DNA of 64,000 nt, from contig NC_065908.1 in the NCBI RefSeq assembly GCF_905147045.1, positions 7,874,001-7,938,000 of the forward strand, written 5' to 3'. Shown piece by piece: positions 30,687-41,471 of the stretch. Each line of letters opens with the position of its first letter. Position 1 is the stretch's first letter. The DNA comes from Nymphalis io. Taxonomy: Eukaryota; Arthropoda; Insecta; Lepidoptera; Nymphalidae. A program made the translations under genes and the position numbers. Under the pieces are notes generated by a model. That model saw only the letters and a program-made list of their open reading frames with translations. It was not told the DNA's origin and searched no databases.

Positions 30687-33186
30687 CAAGAGCAATTTCC
30701 TAACGCGGAATTGGTGTTTTTGGGGGATTTTAATGCTCACCACGAATCCTGGTTGAAATCCCTCAAAACTGACCATGCTGGAAGGACTGCTCATGCTTTT
30801 GCTCTCACACATGACTTGACCCAACTGGTTTATCAGCCCACCAGGATCCCAGACATTGATGGGCAAGCACCTTCTCTACTGGACCTTCTGCTGACTTCTC
30901 ACCCGGTGGAATATCAGGTTGTGGTTCAGGCTCCTCTTGGCTCTTCGGATCACAGCCTTATTTCTACCAGAGTGCCACAGGCCAAGCTGCCGCCACTAGC
31001 GGTATGCAAACGTCGCGTTTGGCACTATAAGTCGGCGGATTGGGACGGTATGCGCGATTACTATGCGTCGGTCCCTTGGAAGGAACGTTGCTTCAGTGGG
31101 AATGACCCGACAGTTAGTGCCGCTGCTGTTGCTGGCGAGATCATGCTGGGAATGGAATACTACATTCCTAGCTCAGATCTCGTCAGTAGGAGTACGCGTA
31201 ACCGTTGGTTCACTCGTGAATGTGCCGATGCTGTATCATCTAAGCAGGCGGCATATCGCAAGTGGATCAACGGCTGTATTAGCGGGGCATCTAACATTGA
31301 CTCACTGAAAGCAAACTATAATAAAAATTCCAAGTCCTGTAGAAAGGCATACACGAGAGCGGATGCACAGCGCATTGTACAGATTGGTCATGACCTTGTT
31401 TCGCATCCTAGGGGCTCCCGTAGCTACTGGCGTCTGACCAAGTCTGTGCAAAACAATTTCTGCCAACCTTCGCTGCCACCGCTCAGAAATCCGGACGGAT
31501 CGCTAGCTCACAGCCCGCAAGAGCAAGCTGATCTCCTGGCTAAACTCTTTGCCGACAATTCCGTCATCGATGATTGTAGTACACTGCCACCTACAATACC
31601 TGCATGTGGCCATACGATGCCTGACATTAAAATCAGGCAACGTGATGTGCGTGCGGAGCTGCAATCACTTGATGTACGGAAAGCTAGCGGTCCCGATGGA
31701 ATACCAGCCATAGTGCTGAAGAAGTGCGCAGCGGAGCTGTCTCCTGTGTTAACGCGCCTGTTCCAACTTTCTCTCTCTTCGGGAAGTGCGCCGGAGGCTT
31801 GGAGAAGAGCTAATGTGCAAGCGGTTCCCAAAAAAGGGGATCGGTCTGACCCGGCAAATTATCGGCCAATAGCTATCACCTCAGTACTTTGTAAGGTGAT
31901 GGAACGGATTTTAAACAACCAACTGATCCATTACCTAGAAGATCACTGTCTAATTAATGATCGTCAGTACGGGTTTCGACCAAAACGGTCCACAGGTGAT
32001 CTTCTAGCGTACGTAACACACCTCTGGGGTGAAGCTATCGACAAGCATGGAGAATCGTTGGCTGTCAGCCTCGATATCTCCAAGGCTTTCGACAGGGTCT
32101 GGCACAGAAGTCTTCTCTCCAAGCTACCGGCATATGGTCTGCCTGCTCAGCTATGCACCTGGATTGCCAGCGTCCTACACAAGCGTAGCCTTCGTGTTTT
32201 AGTAGATGGTTGCGCTTCAAAATTCTATGTAGTGAATGCTGGGGTCCCCCAGGGATCTGTGCTATCTCCCACACTCTTTCTTCTGCATATCAATGATATG
32301 CTCTCCCTTGGGAACATACATTGCTATGCAGACGATAGTACAGTGCATGGTGGATACCACGGACGCGCAGTGGCTGGGCGGGCGGAAACTGAGGAGAGGC
32401 GAGAGAATCTTGTCATTGAACTCGATAGGACGTTAGAGCTCATCGCCAAATGGGGCTCTGATAATCTTGTTGAGTTTAATGCCAAGAAAACACAGGTATG
32501 CGCTCTCACGGCGAAAAAGTCAACATTTTCCCCTCTTCCCTCCCTCTGTGGTACTCCGCTGGTGATGCAAAGCAAAATCGCCATGCTGGGGATTGACGTT
32601 CACTGCGACCTTAGTCCAAGGGATTACATCGAGGCTGTTATAAAAACAGCTTCACGGAAACTCGGAGTTCTGAACAAGGTGCAGCGCTTTTTCACGCCTC
32701 AACAACTGTGCCTGCTGTACAAAACACAGGTACGGTCTTGCGTGGAATATTGTTCGCACCTTTGGGATGGCTCCGCTAAGTACCTACTTGAGGCCTTGGA
32801 CCGGTTGCAGCGACGTGCCGTACGCATTATTGGCGACGTAAAGGTCACAAACACCCTTAAACCTTTACAATTGTGTCGTGAGATAGCAGCACTGAGCGCT
32901 TTCTATCGACTGTATCACGGCGAGTGATATTTTTGTGAATTATTCTCTCTAATCCCTGCTTCCCCCTTCCTTCTTAAGTCCACGCGAGCTGGTTCTCGAT
33001 GTCACCGCCTAACTGTAACATCAATTCCATCGCGTACAAAGAAATTTGGCAACTCCTTTCTTTGTCGCACTTCCAAAAAATGGAATTCCTTACCAGCTCA
33101 CGTGTTCCCCTCCTCTTACAACCCGGGTTCCTTCAAACGAGGCGTGAAGAGGCATCTTGCGGGCCGGCAAGGCGAAGGCGGCTAGT
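30687..33186 (+). pseudogene. LINE endonuclease-reverse transcriptase, truncated
   Basis: The product is the element's nicking endonuclease plus reverse transcriptase. Numbered as in the long copy, it begins in the endonuclease just before GDFNAHHESW (D162, N164) and keeps SSDHSL (D236, H237). It then keeps the RT motifs GFRPKRST, SLDISKAFD, GVPQGS and CYADDS. The Trp codon 267 that is a stop in the long copy is intact here (TGG, 31041-31043). The open frame ends at TGA 32925-32927 because Cys895 (TGC) became TGA beside a net 3-bp insertion. The downstream 85 codons, to the original TAG at 33184-33186, are otherwise still readable. The missing N-terminus makes the copy non-autonomous. Confidence 0.95.
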
Positions 33187-33300
33187 GCAGAACGTTTTTC
33201 CCGTCTGTACTGGCCGTCGTCGCGTTTGGACTCTACTACCACTTACCATCAGGTGGAGTAGAGTCATTTGCCCTCCCGGCGAATATAAAAAAAAAAAAAA
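30687..33300 (+). mobile_element. Main-family LINE, 5'-truncated copy
   Basis: The same element as 50488-54148, starting at CAAGAGCAATTTCC (position 51544 of that copy) and running to an A tail of about 16. Nucleotide similarity to the long copy appears very high along the whole length. It sits inside the second 30-bp unit of a tandem repeat. The junction lost about 6 bp of target and shows no clear duplication. Confidence 0.95.
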
Positions 33301-33304
33301 AATT

Positions 33305-33347
33305 TCATCTGACGCTTGAAATCTTACGCTTACTCCTCTGACGCTCG
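33305..33347. repeat. 30-bp tandem repeat array, right part
   Basis: The end of unit 2 (TCATCTGACGCTTG, 33305-33318) and a diverged unit 3 (33319-33347) whose CRE core is changed to TTACTCCT. Confidence 0.75.
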
Positions 33348-33616
33348 AAGTCTCAGTTAGTCTATACCGTGTACCGAAAGCTAATATGTTTACACATCAA
33401 CAATAAAATGCTTTTTCTAAAGGAAATCTTGACATCTTTTTTTATAAAGTTTATGATAGTTTACAATATAAAGATTATAAAATCAACTTGATAAATTATA
33501 TTTGCACCAATATTACATTATGTTTTTTTTTTTTCGAAACAAAACAGCCAGACATAAATTACGAGGTATCTTCGAATAAAGACTCGAAATAATGATAAAA
33601 TTATATCATGCTAATC
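33348..33616. other. AT-rich stretch, nothing recognised
   Basis: The flank just right of the repeat (AGTCTCAGTTAG) resembles the flank of the other array (CTCTCAGTAAGC at 35367-35378). Nothing else is recognised. Confidence 0.5.
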
Positions 33617-33806
33617 TATTTTTGTGTTTATAATTCATCTCATGCTTGACGGTGAAGGAAACCTGCATGTGTCTAATTTCATAGAAATTCTGACACATGT
33701 GTATTCTACCAACCCGCATTCGAGCAGCGTGGAATAAGCTCCAAACCTTCTCCTCAAAAGTAAGAGGAGGCCTTAGCCCAGCAGTGGGATATTATCAGGC
33801 TGTTGA
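33617..33806 (+). mobile_element. SINE-B copy, 5'-truncated
   Basis: Starts near GTGTTTATAATTCATCTC and continues through CTGCATGTGTCTAATTTC and CCTTCTCCTCAAAAG to AGCCCAGCAGTGGGATATT. The tRNA-like head is absent. Confidence 0.85.
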
Positions 33807-34303
33807 ATTGAATTATGTGATAAGATAAGGTGTAAATCTTTGCAAAAGAATAATAATTTAGAATAATAATTGCAATATTAATAATTTAGAATAATAATTG
33901 CATTGTATTGTAAGAATAATCATTGTATATTAAAATGAATGGTACATGAAAGATTTAGAAAACAAATTTATTAAATTGACATTATTATGGAGATACAAAT
34001 AGTTAAGATTTCTACAAATTTATTTCTGTTGTGTAATTCAATTACATACAAAAAAAAATTATTAAATAATCTCCGCGACAACGTTAAGTTACTCCGTCGT
34101 ACTGTCAAAATAATAACGCGTTAACGACGGCGACAAAACACAAATGGCGAAGAAGAATATAATTAGTTTCCACGAAAAAAAAAACAGCTGTCATCCCTTG
34201 AAACTCTTAATGAACAATGAGAAATGTTCGTAATACAATTCAGCTGTGCTATTTAGAAATAACTCCGGATCCCACTTCGTGTAATGTTGAAAATCGGCTT
34301 ACT
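33807..34303. other. AT-rich stretch with a short direct repeat
   Basis: A 22-bp segment (33853-33874) is repeated exactly at 33881-33902, 28 bp apart. No gene is seen. Confidence 0.6.
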
Positions 34304-34595
34304 GTTGGTAGGGCTTTGTGCAAGCTCGTCTGGGTAGTTACCACCCACTCATCAGATATTCTACCACAAAACAGCAGTACTTGGTATTGCTGTGTTCCGG
34401 TTTGAAGAGTTAGTGAGCCAGTGTATTTATAAGAATAAGGGACATAACATCTTAGTTACCAAGTTTGGTGGCGCATTGGCGATGTAAGCGATGGTTAACA
34501 TTTCTTACAATGCGAATGTCTATGGACGTTGGTGACCACTTACCATCAGGCCCATATGCTAACCTGCCAACCTATTCTATAAAAAGAAAAAAAAA
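34304..34595 (+). mobile_element. SINE-A copy, full length
   Basis: Begins TTGGTAGGGCTTTGTGCAAG and ends CCTATTCTATAAAAAG. It lacks the GGTGG after the CCACTTACCATCAGG block. Intermediate age. Confidence 0.92.
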
Positions 34596-35304
34596 CGGTG
34601 ATATGATGTAGAATTTCAATATTCAAAATCTACATTAAAAGTCAAGTCTAATATTATAACAATATGTACTTTTTTAACATAAGAGTTATTTACCTGAAAA
34701 ACTTAAATATATACAAATAAAAATTCAAAATAACTACTTTACAAATCGTGACCGCGTGAAAAAGAAAGCTAGCATTTCCTCTTTTGAATCGCAATGTTGA
34801 TCCTCTAGACGAAACATGAACCAGCTCTCCTGTTACCAGTGGAGGCAATCAAAAGAGGTGTTATATTTTTAATGAAACTTTTTACACTATTACTCCAAAG
34901 TCCAAGCCTTTCAACTGCAAACAGAATAAAAATATAATTGGGAATAAGAGACGAATGTTTGCAACGTCTGTTCGCTTCAGCTTTTTTTGCGGCGACTTTG
35001 GATTTTATAATAATAATGTTATAATTATTACAGTTAATATGATATATGATTTCTGACATAACACGATCGTGCTCTGCGTTAAGTTTCGAAATTGTTATAG
35101 AATAGCTCTACTGATCTTGTCTATTTAAAATTTTTATATTATATATATACAAAATATATGTCTTTATATATACAAATGCATTTGAGTGTTTGTATAATAA
35201 AAAATAAAAAAAAACGGTATGAGAGCCAAGGTACTCACGACAATTGATGTAAACATGTGAACTCATGTACCGATCTCCGCATACATTAAAGCACTTACAA
35301 TAAC
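34596..35304. other. AT-rich stretch, no gene recognised
   Basis: An 84-codon minus-strand frame at 34805-35059 has no recognised domain. Nothing else is seen. Confidence 0.5.
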
Positions 35305-35364
35305 AAATCTTACACTGACGTCATCTGACGCTCGAAATCTTACGCTGACGTCATCTGACGATCG
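35305..35364. repeat. 30-bp tandem repeat, two units, with CRE palindromes
   Basis: Two units of exactly 30 bp (35305-35334, 35335-35364) differ at two positions. Each contains TGACGTCA followed by a TGACG half-site. It is related to the array split by the LINE at 30645 and 33305, and the immediate flanks are also alike. Confidence 0.85.
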
Positions 35365-35640
35365 ACCTCTCAGTAAGCTGCTACGATGTTCACACAAAAA
35401 ATAAAAACACTAAAGGAATATCTCTTTCGAAGAAGGTATTTCGAGTTCCAATTGATTTTTCTTGCTTATTGAAAGTATGTTTACAGAAACAGCTTTCAAA
35501 ATAATATTATCTTGACCGAGCAGTCACAGTCCGATGGGAAAAAAGACAGCTGGTACTGAGAATAAGAAAAACCTAAATTTCGTACTAACCAACCTGGGAC
35601 TTAGACTCGAGACTTTGGGGTGAGCCTTATATATTTTTTT
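35365..35640. other. Unassigned stretch
   Basis: Nothing recognised. Confidence 0.5.
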
Positions 35641-35919
35641 GACGAGCCGGTTGGCGTGGTTGGTAGAACACTTGCCTTTCACGCCGAAGGTTGTGGGTTC
35701 GATTCCCACCCAGGACAGACATTTGTGTGCATGAACATGTCTGTTTGTCCTTAGTCTGGGTGTAATTATCTATATAAGTATGTATTTACAAAAGAAAAGT
35801 AATATATGTAGTATATCAGTTGTCTGGTTTTCATAGCACAAGCTTTGTACAAGCTTAATTTGGGATCAGATGGCCGTGTGTGAAAAATGTCCCAGGATAT
35901 TTTTATTGTTATTATTATA
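35641..35919 (+). mobile_element. SINE-C copy, full length, young
   Basis: The head GACGAGCCGGTTGGCGTGG, B box GGTTCGATTCC and the tail ATTTTTATTGTTATTATTAT are all present. Close to the consensus. Confidence 0.93.
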
Positions 35920-35999
35920 TCAGATTAACAGTTATAATCTCTTCAATATAATAAATATATAAAACAACTATTTTCCACCCACGGATTAGCTAGCTTTGG

Positions 36000-36160
36000 T
36001 TTTGTTGGTCTTGAGTTTAAGAGATGAAAAATAGCCTATGTCCTTTCTTGGGATATAAGCTTGCTTTATACCAAATTTCATCAAAATCGGCTTAGCGGTT
36101 TAACCACAAAAGCGAGACGAACAGACAGAGTCACCTTCGCATTTGTAATATTAGCATAGA
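36000..36160 (-). repeat. Family H copy
   Basis: Minus orientation: it ends at GCATTTGTAATATTAGCAT, with AATTTCATCAAAATCGG and CAGACAGAGTCACC inside. The best preserved copy of family H in the window. Confidence 0.65.
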
Positions 36161-36476
36161 TTACGTCTAATATTCAAACATTTATTACATTCCTGTAACA
36201 AATTCGATTTGAACATTCGTTAACATTAAGAACCGGTACGCTAAAACAAGTCTAATTGCAATTAAAATCGCTGAGTTGTCATTAAAACTGAGCACATATC
36301 ACACCGTTACGTAATGTTTGTAACGAATTTGTTCTTTGTATCGAGTTTTAAATTTAACAGCTATTAGATTTATAGTGTGTTTATAACTTTAATTATAGAA
36401 CATTGTTATTTTCAATTTAGATATACTGATTTTTAGTTATGGTTTTGATTAAATGCGATTGGTAGGTATGTAAGGC

Positions 36477-36483
36477 CACTTCT
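36477..36483. repeat. Target-site duplication of SINE-C, left
   Basis: CACTTCT, repeated at 36780-36786. Confidence 0.7.
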
Positions 36484-36779
36484 ATAATAATAATAATAAT
36501 TACTGATACTATGAATAATAAATCCTGGGACATTTTTCACACACGGCCATCTGATCCCAAATTAAGCTTGTACAGATCTTGTACTATGAAAATCAGACAA
36601 CTGATATACTACATATACTATTTTTTTTTGTAAATACATATTTATATAGATAATTACACCCAGACTCAGGACAAACAGACATGTTCAAGTACACAAATAT
36701 CTGTCCTGGGTGGGAATCAAACCCACAACCTTCGGCGTGAAAGGCAAGCATCCACCAACCACGCCAACCGGCTCAAGCT
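36484..36779 (-). mobile_element. SINE-C copy, full length, flanked by a 7-bp duplication
   Basis: The AAT tail at 36484-36500 is separated from AATCCTGGGACAT by about 20 extra bases. The head ends at CCAACCACGCCAACCGGCTC. Both flanks carry CACTTCT. The B box is changed to GGTTTGATTCC on the sense strand. Confidence 0.92.
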
Positions 36780-36786
36780 CACTTCT
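36780..36786. repeat. Target-site duplication of SINE-C, right
   Basis: CACTTCT, partner of 36477-36483. Confidence 0.7.
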
Positions 36787-37352
36787 GATGAAGAATACCA
36801 TACTCCACGCTGATCTATTGGGGGTATATCTGTGCCAGACATACATTTGAGAGATTTCTTAACCGGCGAGCGCGAAAAGTGTTAGAAATCACAATTATAT
36901 GATCATTAAGCATAGAAAGGTTTTACATAGGATATATATCACAAAATAATTTGTATCGCTATCCCTTCTTAACCTTTTGCCTCACTCACACTACTGTGTT
37001 TCCGTTATAAAGCATAGCAGCTTAAATAAAAAATTTTGTTACGTATTCTTTCCGTTGTTAGCTACAGTATCTCAAACTGATAATTTATTTTGTAACGGTG
37101 TTATTGAGAATCGAAATTGTTTCAAGGCCAAGATCACAAATGAATATATTTCACAAGAATTTGTACATTGCGACTCTGAACGTAATTACATTACAAGTAT
37201 TGTTGTAATATATATATTAAATTAAGTACATTTATATCTAAATATTTTTTTATTCCTCTCGCGTCTCTAATTACAATATCGTAAGATTCATTCATTTTTT
37301 ATTTTTGAAAAGAATGATTTGTATTTTAAGTAACTTTCTACTATATATTATA
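36787..37352. other. AT-rich stretch, no gene recognised
   Basis: An 82-codon frame at 36977-37225 (+) has no recognised domain. Nothing else is seen. Confidence 0.5.
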
Positions 37353-37446
37353 AGCCGTGAATGTGTCCCAGTGGAATCTTAACCGATGATTACGGATTCA
37401 AACCCGCAATACCGAAGGGCAAGCATCGTAGAATTTTCATGTGCTT
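37353..37446 (+). mobile_element. SINE-B tRNA-like head only
   Basis: GTGTCCCAGTGG, AATCTTAACCGATGAT and ATTCAAACCC (damaged B box), then ATTTTCATGTGCTT. The body is missing. Confidence 0.65.
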
Positions 37447-37726
37447 CACCCTTCACCCTTCACTGCCAAGGGACTCGTCATTTGTTACTTAACATCGCTA
37501 TCATATTTGAGTTTCCATATAAATGCACTCTGCAATATCCAAAATATTTATAAATATATTATTTGTAATTATAATTACAGCTAGGCAAAGCAAACAAAAC
37601 GATAACTAATACATAAAAATGCATTGCCATTTATACGTAAGTAATAGATAATCCTGGCCTTGTTTATTTTATATTTATAATTTTCTTTCTTCTAATTAAA
37701 ATATATATTTTTTAAATGTACAGTAC
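37447..37726. other. Unassigned AT-rich stretch
   Basis: Nothing recognised. Confidence 0.5.
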
Positions 37727-38036
37727 AGTAACAGCCTGTAAATGTCCCACTGCTGGGCTAAGGCCTCCTCTCCCTTTTTTTTTTTTTTTTGAGGAGAAGG
37801 TTTGGAGCTTATTCCACCACGCTGCTCCAGTGCGGGTTGGTGGAATACACATGTGGCAGAATTTCAATGAAATTAGGCACATGCAGGTTTCCTCACGATG
37901 TTTTCCTTCACCGTAAAGCACGAGATGAATTATAATTACAAATTAAGCACATGAAAAGTCAGTGGTGCTTGCCCGGGCTTGAACCCACGATCATCGGTTA
38001 AGATTCACGCGTTCTTACCACTGGGCCATCTCGGCT
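37727..38036 (-). mobile_element. SINE-B copy, full length, with internal T run
   Basis: Plus-strand order: AACAGCCTGTAAATGTCCC (tail) to CCACTGGGCCATCTCGGCT (head). The short A run that separates the two GA-rich arms in the family has expanded to about 17 (T run at about 37776-37792). Confidence 0.93.
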
Positions 38037-38076
38037 ATATATTTTTAAATGTAGTTAAAGTGAAATCATTATGTAT

Positions 38077-38226
38077 AGTAATATTACAAATGCGAAAGTA
38101 ACGCTTTCGAGTCTAAACCACTGAACTGATTTTGATGAAATTTGGTATGTAGGAAACTTGAACTTTTTATAGATAACACCTGCCTTTCCCTCATAAAGCG
38201 TTCGAAGTCGCGGGTGAAAACTAGTA
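38077..38226 (+). repeat. Family H copy
   Basis: AATATTACAAATGCGAAAGT, ACTGATTTTGATGAAATTTG and GAAGTCGCGGGTGAAAACTA in family order. Confidence 0.65.
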
Positions 38227-38451
38227 TATTATATACAGTCATACAACCAAGATGAGTTAACGGAAACCATCAAATATACATAATTTTAATATTTCTATAA
38301 ATGTATACTTTTGTTATAGGTAATAACATCAATAACAATTGAAGCAATATATAAAGGTAAGTTACATACAACAGACCGTGGTGCATGTCGGTGAAATTCT
38401 ACGGAGATTTCCTTCACATTGATTGTGTAGAATGATAAAATATTTAAAAAA
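38227..38451. other. Unassigned AT-rich stretch
   Basis: Nothing recognised. Confidence 0.5.
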
Positions 38452-38754
38452 TAATAATAATGTCCTCACGGAAAACAGTCACGAAGGCGTTTCTCAAAGG
38501 AAGAATAGCAAGCTCAGAATATATCATAGTACTCGAGTATGTGTAATCTCAGGTGCAGTCTCCACTTCACATTTATAACCCGATTGCAATCCGAAACGAC
38601 TGGAAAGGGTTGAGAGATTGTAAAGGTCACAGCACGAACGGCTTGCAAGGTCAAACTTCCGGATGCCATTGACAGAATAACCTAAAAATATTTATTGGAT
38701 TCGAACACGGGTCTCATTATTTGCATTCGTAAAATTACTAAGCCAACGAGGGAA
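38452..38754 (-). mobile_element. SINE-D relative, strongly diverged
   Basis: AATAATAATAATGTCCTCAC at the left is the typical tail. ACGACTGGAAAGGGTTGAG and GGATTCGAACACGGGTCTC mark the body and B-box region, and CTAAGCCAACGAGG the head. It may be a sister family rather than a decayed copy. Confidence 0.6.
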
Positions 38755-39302
38755 CTTAAGTTAACATTAAAATAATCTAGTAACAATTAATTAATAAAGT
38801 CAGAATAATCAGTCACATGATTCATTATGATTGAGTGGCAAGGCGTGTTACGTTTCAATAGTATTTCAGTATTGTGTAAAACATACCTTTTACCAGTAAA
38901 TATTTAACGTATTTGTCCCAATAAAAATCCATGAACAATTAAAAGAAATGATAAATAGTGTGAGTAACGCTTCATTATCTCTATATTTAATACATAAAAT
39001 AGCTTCGATCGGATCGGAATGTTAAATTAAAATTTATATATTCTACAGGAACCGAATCGTACTCAGGGTAAAAAATTATTTCATGATATTTCATAATTTA
39101 ATTAAAAATATATTACAATAATATATTTAATATATTTAATTAAAAATATATCTATTTTATGAAGTCTATAATTTTTCTCTGTAAATGCAAAAAAAATGTT
39201 TTGAAATCGCACAAGTACATAATCAGATTAGCACAAACAAACACTTTAGCTTTATAATTATTAAAAATAGTTAATATTTTTGAATGATCCATACTAAATG
39301 TA
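38755..39302. other. AT-rich stretch, nothing recognised
   Basis: No gene or repeat recognised. Confidence 0.55.
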
Positions 39303-39310
39303 ATTCACGT
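39303..39310. repeat. Target-site duplication of SINE-B, left
   Basis: ATTCACGT, repeated at 39598-39605. Confidence 0.75.
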
Positions 39311-39597
39311 AACAGTAACAGTAACAGCCTGTTAATGTAACACTGCTGGGCTAAGGCCTCTTCTCCCTTTTGAGGAGAAGGTTTGGAGCTTATTCCACCA
39401 CGCTGCTCCAATGCGGGTTGGTAGAATACACATGTGGCAGAATTTCAATGAAATTAGACACATGCAGGTTTCCTCACGATGTTTTCCTTCACCGTTAAGC
39501 ACGAGATGAATTATAAACACAAATTAAGCACATGAAAATTCAGTGGTGCTTGCCTGGGTTTGAACCCACGATCATCGGTTAAGATTCACGCGTTCTT
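39311..39597 (-). mobile_element. SINE-B copy with target-site duplication
   Basis: Plus-strand order from AACAGTAACAGTAACAGCC (a short tail repeat) to GATTCACGCGTTCTT. About 25 bp of the 5' head are missing. The 8-bp duplication ATTCACGT abuts both ends. Confidence 0.93.
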
Positions 39598-39605
39598 ATT
39601 CACGT
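39598..39605. repeat. Target-site duplication of SINE-B, right
   Basis: ATTCACGT, partner of 39303-39310. Confidence 0.75.
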
Positions 39606-39609
39606 GACT

Positions 39610-39618
39610 TTTAGGAAT
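39610..39618. repeat. Target-site duplication of SINE-D, left
   Basis: TTTAGGAAT, repeated at 39999-40007. Confidence 0.85.
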
Positions 39619-39998
39619 AATAATAATTATAATGTCCTCCAGACCGATTTCGGCCACGGCGGCCAATCTAAAAGAGAGATTAGCTAACTACGCAGGAGAT
39701 ATTATATTGCACAAGTGTGTGTGCAAACACAGGTGCACTATCTATTTCCTAACTCTCATAATCCGATGGGACGGCAATCCGACACGACCGGAAAGAGTTT
39801 AGGCGCAGGACCAACGGTTTTACGTGTTTTCCGAGGCACGGGAGGGAACACACTTCCAAGTTCCAGACACCGGACTGCTACTGAGAATTTTCTAACAGAA
39901 AAACCCAATAACTTCTTATTGGCCCGACTTGGGAATTGAACCCAGGACCTCCGGGTCTGCGGCTTCACATCAAGCCACTAGACCAACGAGGCAGTCGG
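39619..39998 (-). mobile_element. SINE-D copy, full length, with target-site duplication
   Basis: The AAT tail, GTCCTCCAGACCGATTTCGG, GATGGGACGGCAATCCGAC, GGAATTGAACCCAGGACC and the head CCACTAGACCAACGAGGC are intact. The exact 9-bp duplication TTTAGGAAT flanks it. The best reference copy of SINE-D in the window. Confidence 0.96.
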
Positions 39999-40007
39999 TT
40001 TAGGAAT
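39999..40007. repeat. Target-site duplication of SINE-D, right
   Basis: TTTAGGAAT, partner of 39610-39618. Confidence 0.85.
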
Positions 40008-40400
40008 TTAAGAAAACGGTTACACGGGAACGATTACGCTTCGATAAAATTTTGTTAGTAGAATTTGCCCGCAGTTTGCATTGTTCCTAGTCTGTCAAGT
40101 CCAACAAATAGTTGCTGCAGTTAGCATTCGTTTGTCGTTGACAAATGAGATCATTTGTAATATATCTAGGAAATAGAGCGAATTGTTATAAATTGAAAAT
40201 CGACTCACTAGAAACTGATTTATTTATAAACAATTGACGTGTTGTCTCAGGAAATAAACCAATTTATATACCTGCTGTAGAAACACCGATATTTATTCGT
40301 TTATTTTTTCATAACAATTATTTTTATTGAGAAGTAATAACAGACACACACCTTAACAACTAATAACTATATAAATACTATACTAATAAACTAACCTAGA
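40008..40400. other. AT-rich stretch, nothing recognised
   Basis: No gene or repeat recognised. Confidence 0.55.
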
Positions 40401-40613
40401 GCCGAGATGGCCCAGTGGTTAGAACGCGTGAATCTTAACAGGTGATCGTGGGTTCAAGCCCGGGCAAGCACCACTGAATTTTCGTGCGCTTTGTTTTTGT
40501 AATTCATCATGATGGTAAAGGAAAACATCATAAGGAAACCTCCATGTGTCAAATTTCACTGAAATTCTGCCACGTGTATTCCACCAACCCGCATTGGACC
40601 AGCGTAGTGGTTA
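40401..40613 (+). mobile_element. SINE-B copy, 3' end missing
   Basis: The tRNA-like head is intact (GCCGAGATGGCCCAGTGG, GGGTTCAAGCCCGGGC). The body continues to CAACCCGCATTGGACCAGCG and then stops before the GA-rich arms. Confidence 0.9.
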
Positions 40614-40856
40614 AACATTGATTTGTCCCTTTTTGTCATCACTGATTTGACATTCGAAAGAAAAAGATAGCATTATATCCAAATTTTCTGTTTGGTCAAT
40701 ATTAATAAAAGGGTTATTTAGTTATTAAGTAGATTCGAAAATAATTTGTCGTTATTGTTGTGAGCGTCGCGTATATTCGCGTATTAAATTAATCATAAAC
40801 ACATATATTGTTTATTTTATGTATATGTTTTAGATATATTTATGAGTTTCTTATCC
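40614..40856. other. Unassigned AT-rich stretch
   Basis: Nothing recognised. Confidence 0.5.
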
Positions 40857-40931
40857 GTAACAGCCTGTGAATGTCCCACTGCTGGGCTAAAGGCCTCCTC
40901 TCCTCTTTTTGAGGAGAAGGGGGCCTTTAGC
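40857..40931 (-). mobile_element. SINE-B 3' end, fold-back
   Basis: The minus-strand tail AACAGCCTGTGAATGTCCC to GAGGAGAAGG, continuing into GGGGCCTTTAGC, the plus-strand form of the adjacent GCTAAAGGCC. The result is a near-palindrome of about 45 bp (40886-40930). Confidence 0.75.
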
Positions 40932-41229
40932 ACTTTAGAGTTTCTTAAAGCTTATTTAATTTAAATTAGCTTGATATAATACGAAATAATAAATAATAGT
41001 ATTTGTTTTTTCAAATTACATTTACTTTTGTCGTTTTAACTCATTAATATACTTAACAAAATAATCCAAAGCGCAGTTACTAACAGGTCAGCGGTTAAAA
41101 TAGCACGCCTCGACGGCTGTCAATACATCTAATGGAATTAATCGATGCGTAAAGTATCGATAAACGTTATTATTGTTAGTTAACATTTTATCTCGCATCT
41201 CATGTATTTGGATTAACATGTGTAACAGC
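40932..41229. other. Unassigned AT-rich stretch
   Basis: Nothing recognised. Confidence 0.5.
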
Positions 41230-41430
41230 GCAATATTTAAGGCATTTTCTGCCTTACACAACCACTGTGAGAACCACTATTTTTAGCGGTTTTCCGTAAG
41301 AGCCTACTCATTCCTTGAAGGCAACACACCTACAGTGCTCCGATGCGACGATGTCCATGGGCGGTGGTAGTCACTTTCCATCAGATAAGCCTCCAATTAT
41401 CCAGCTCTTTTGGCACTTCTCACAAAAAAA
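41230..41430 (+). repeat. Decayed element with a SINE-A-like 3' end
   Basis: The 3' part GTCCATGGGCGGTGGTAGTC, CACTTTCCATCAGATAAGCC and an A run is related to the SINE-A and LINE 3' ends. The 5' part is not SINE-A. It may be another SINE using the same tail signal. Confidence 0.5.
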
Positions 41431-41471
41431 AATTAACATAATTTGAAAATTGATAATCCCTTGACATAAGC

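Noticed and set aside
35305..35364. CRISPR-like array.
   Set aside because: The 30-bp units are directly adjacent with no unique spacers, and the DNA is insect nuclear.
6139..39520. Recurring frames with GEGKHREETCMCLISLKFCHMC at 6139, 37712 and 39332.
   Set aside because: Translations of SINE-B bodies on their sense strand, not genes.
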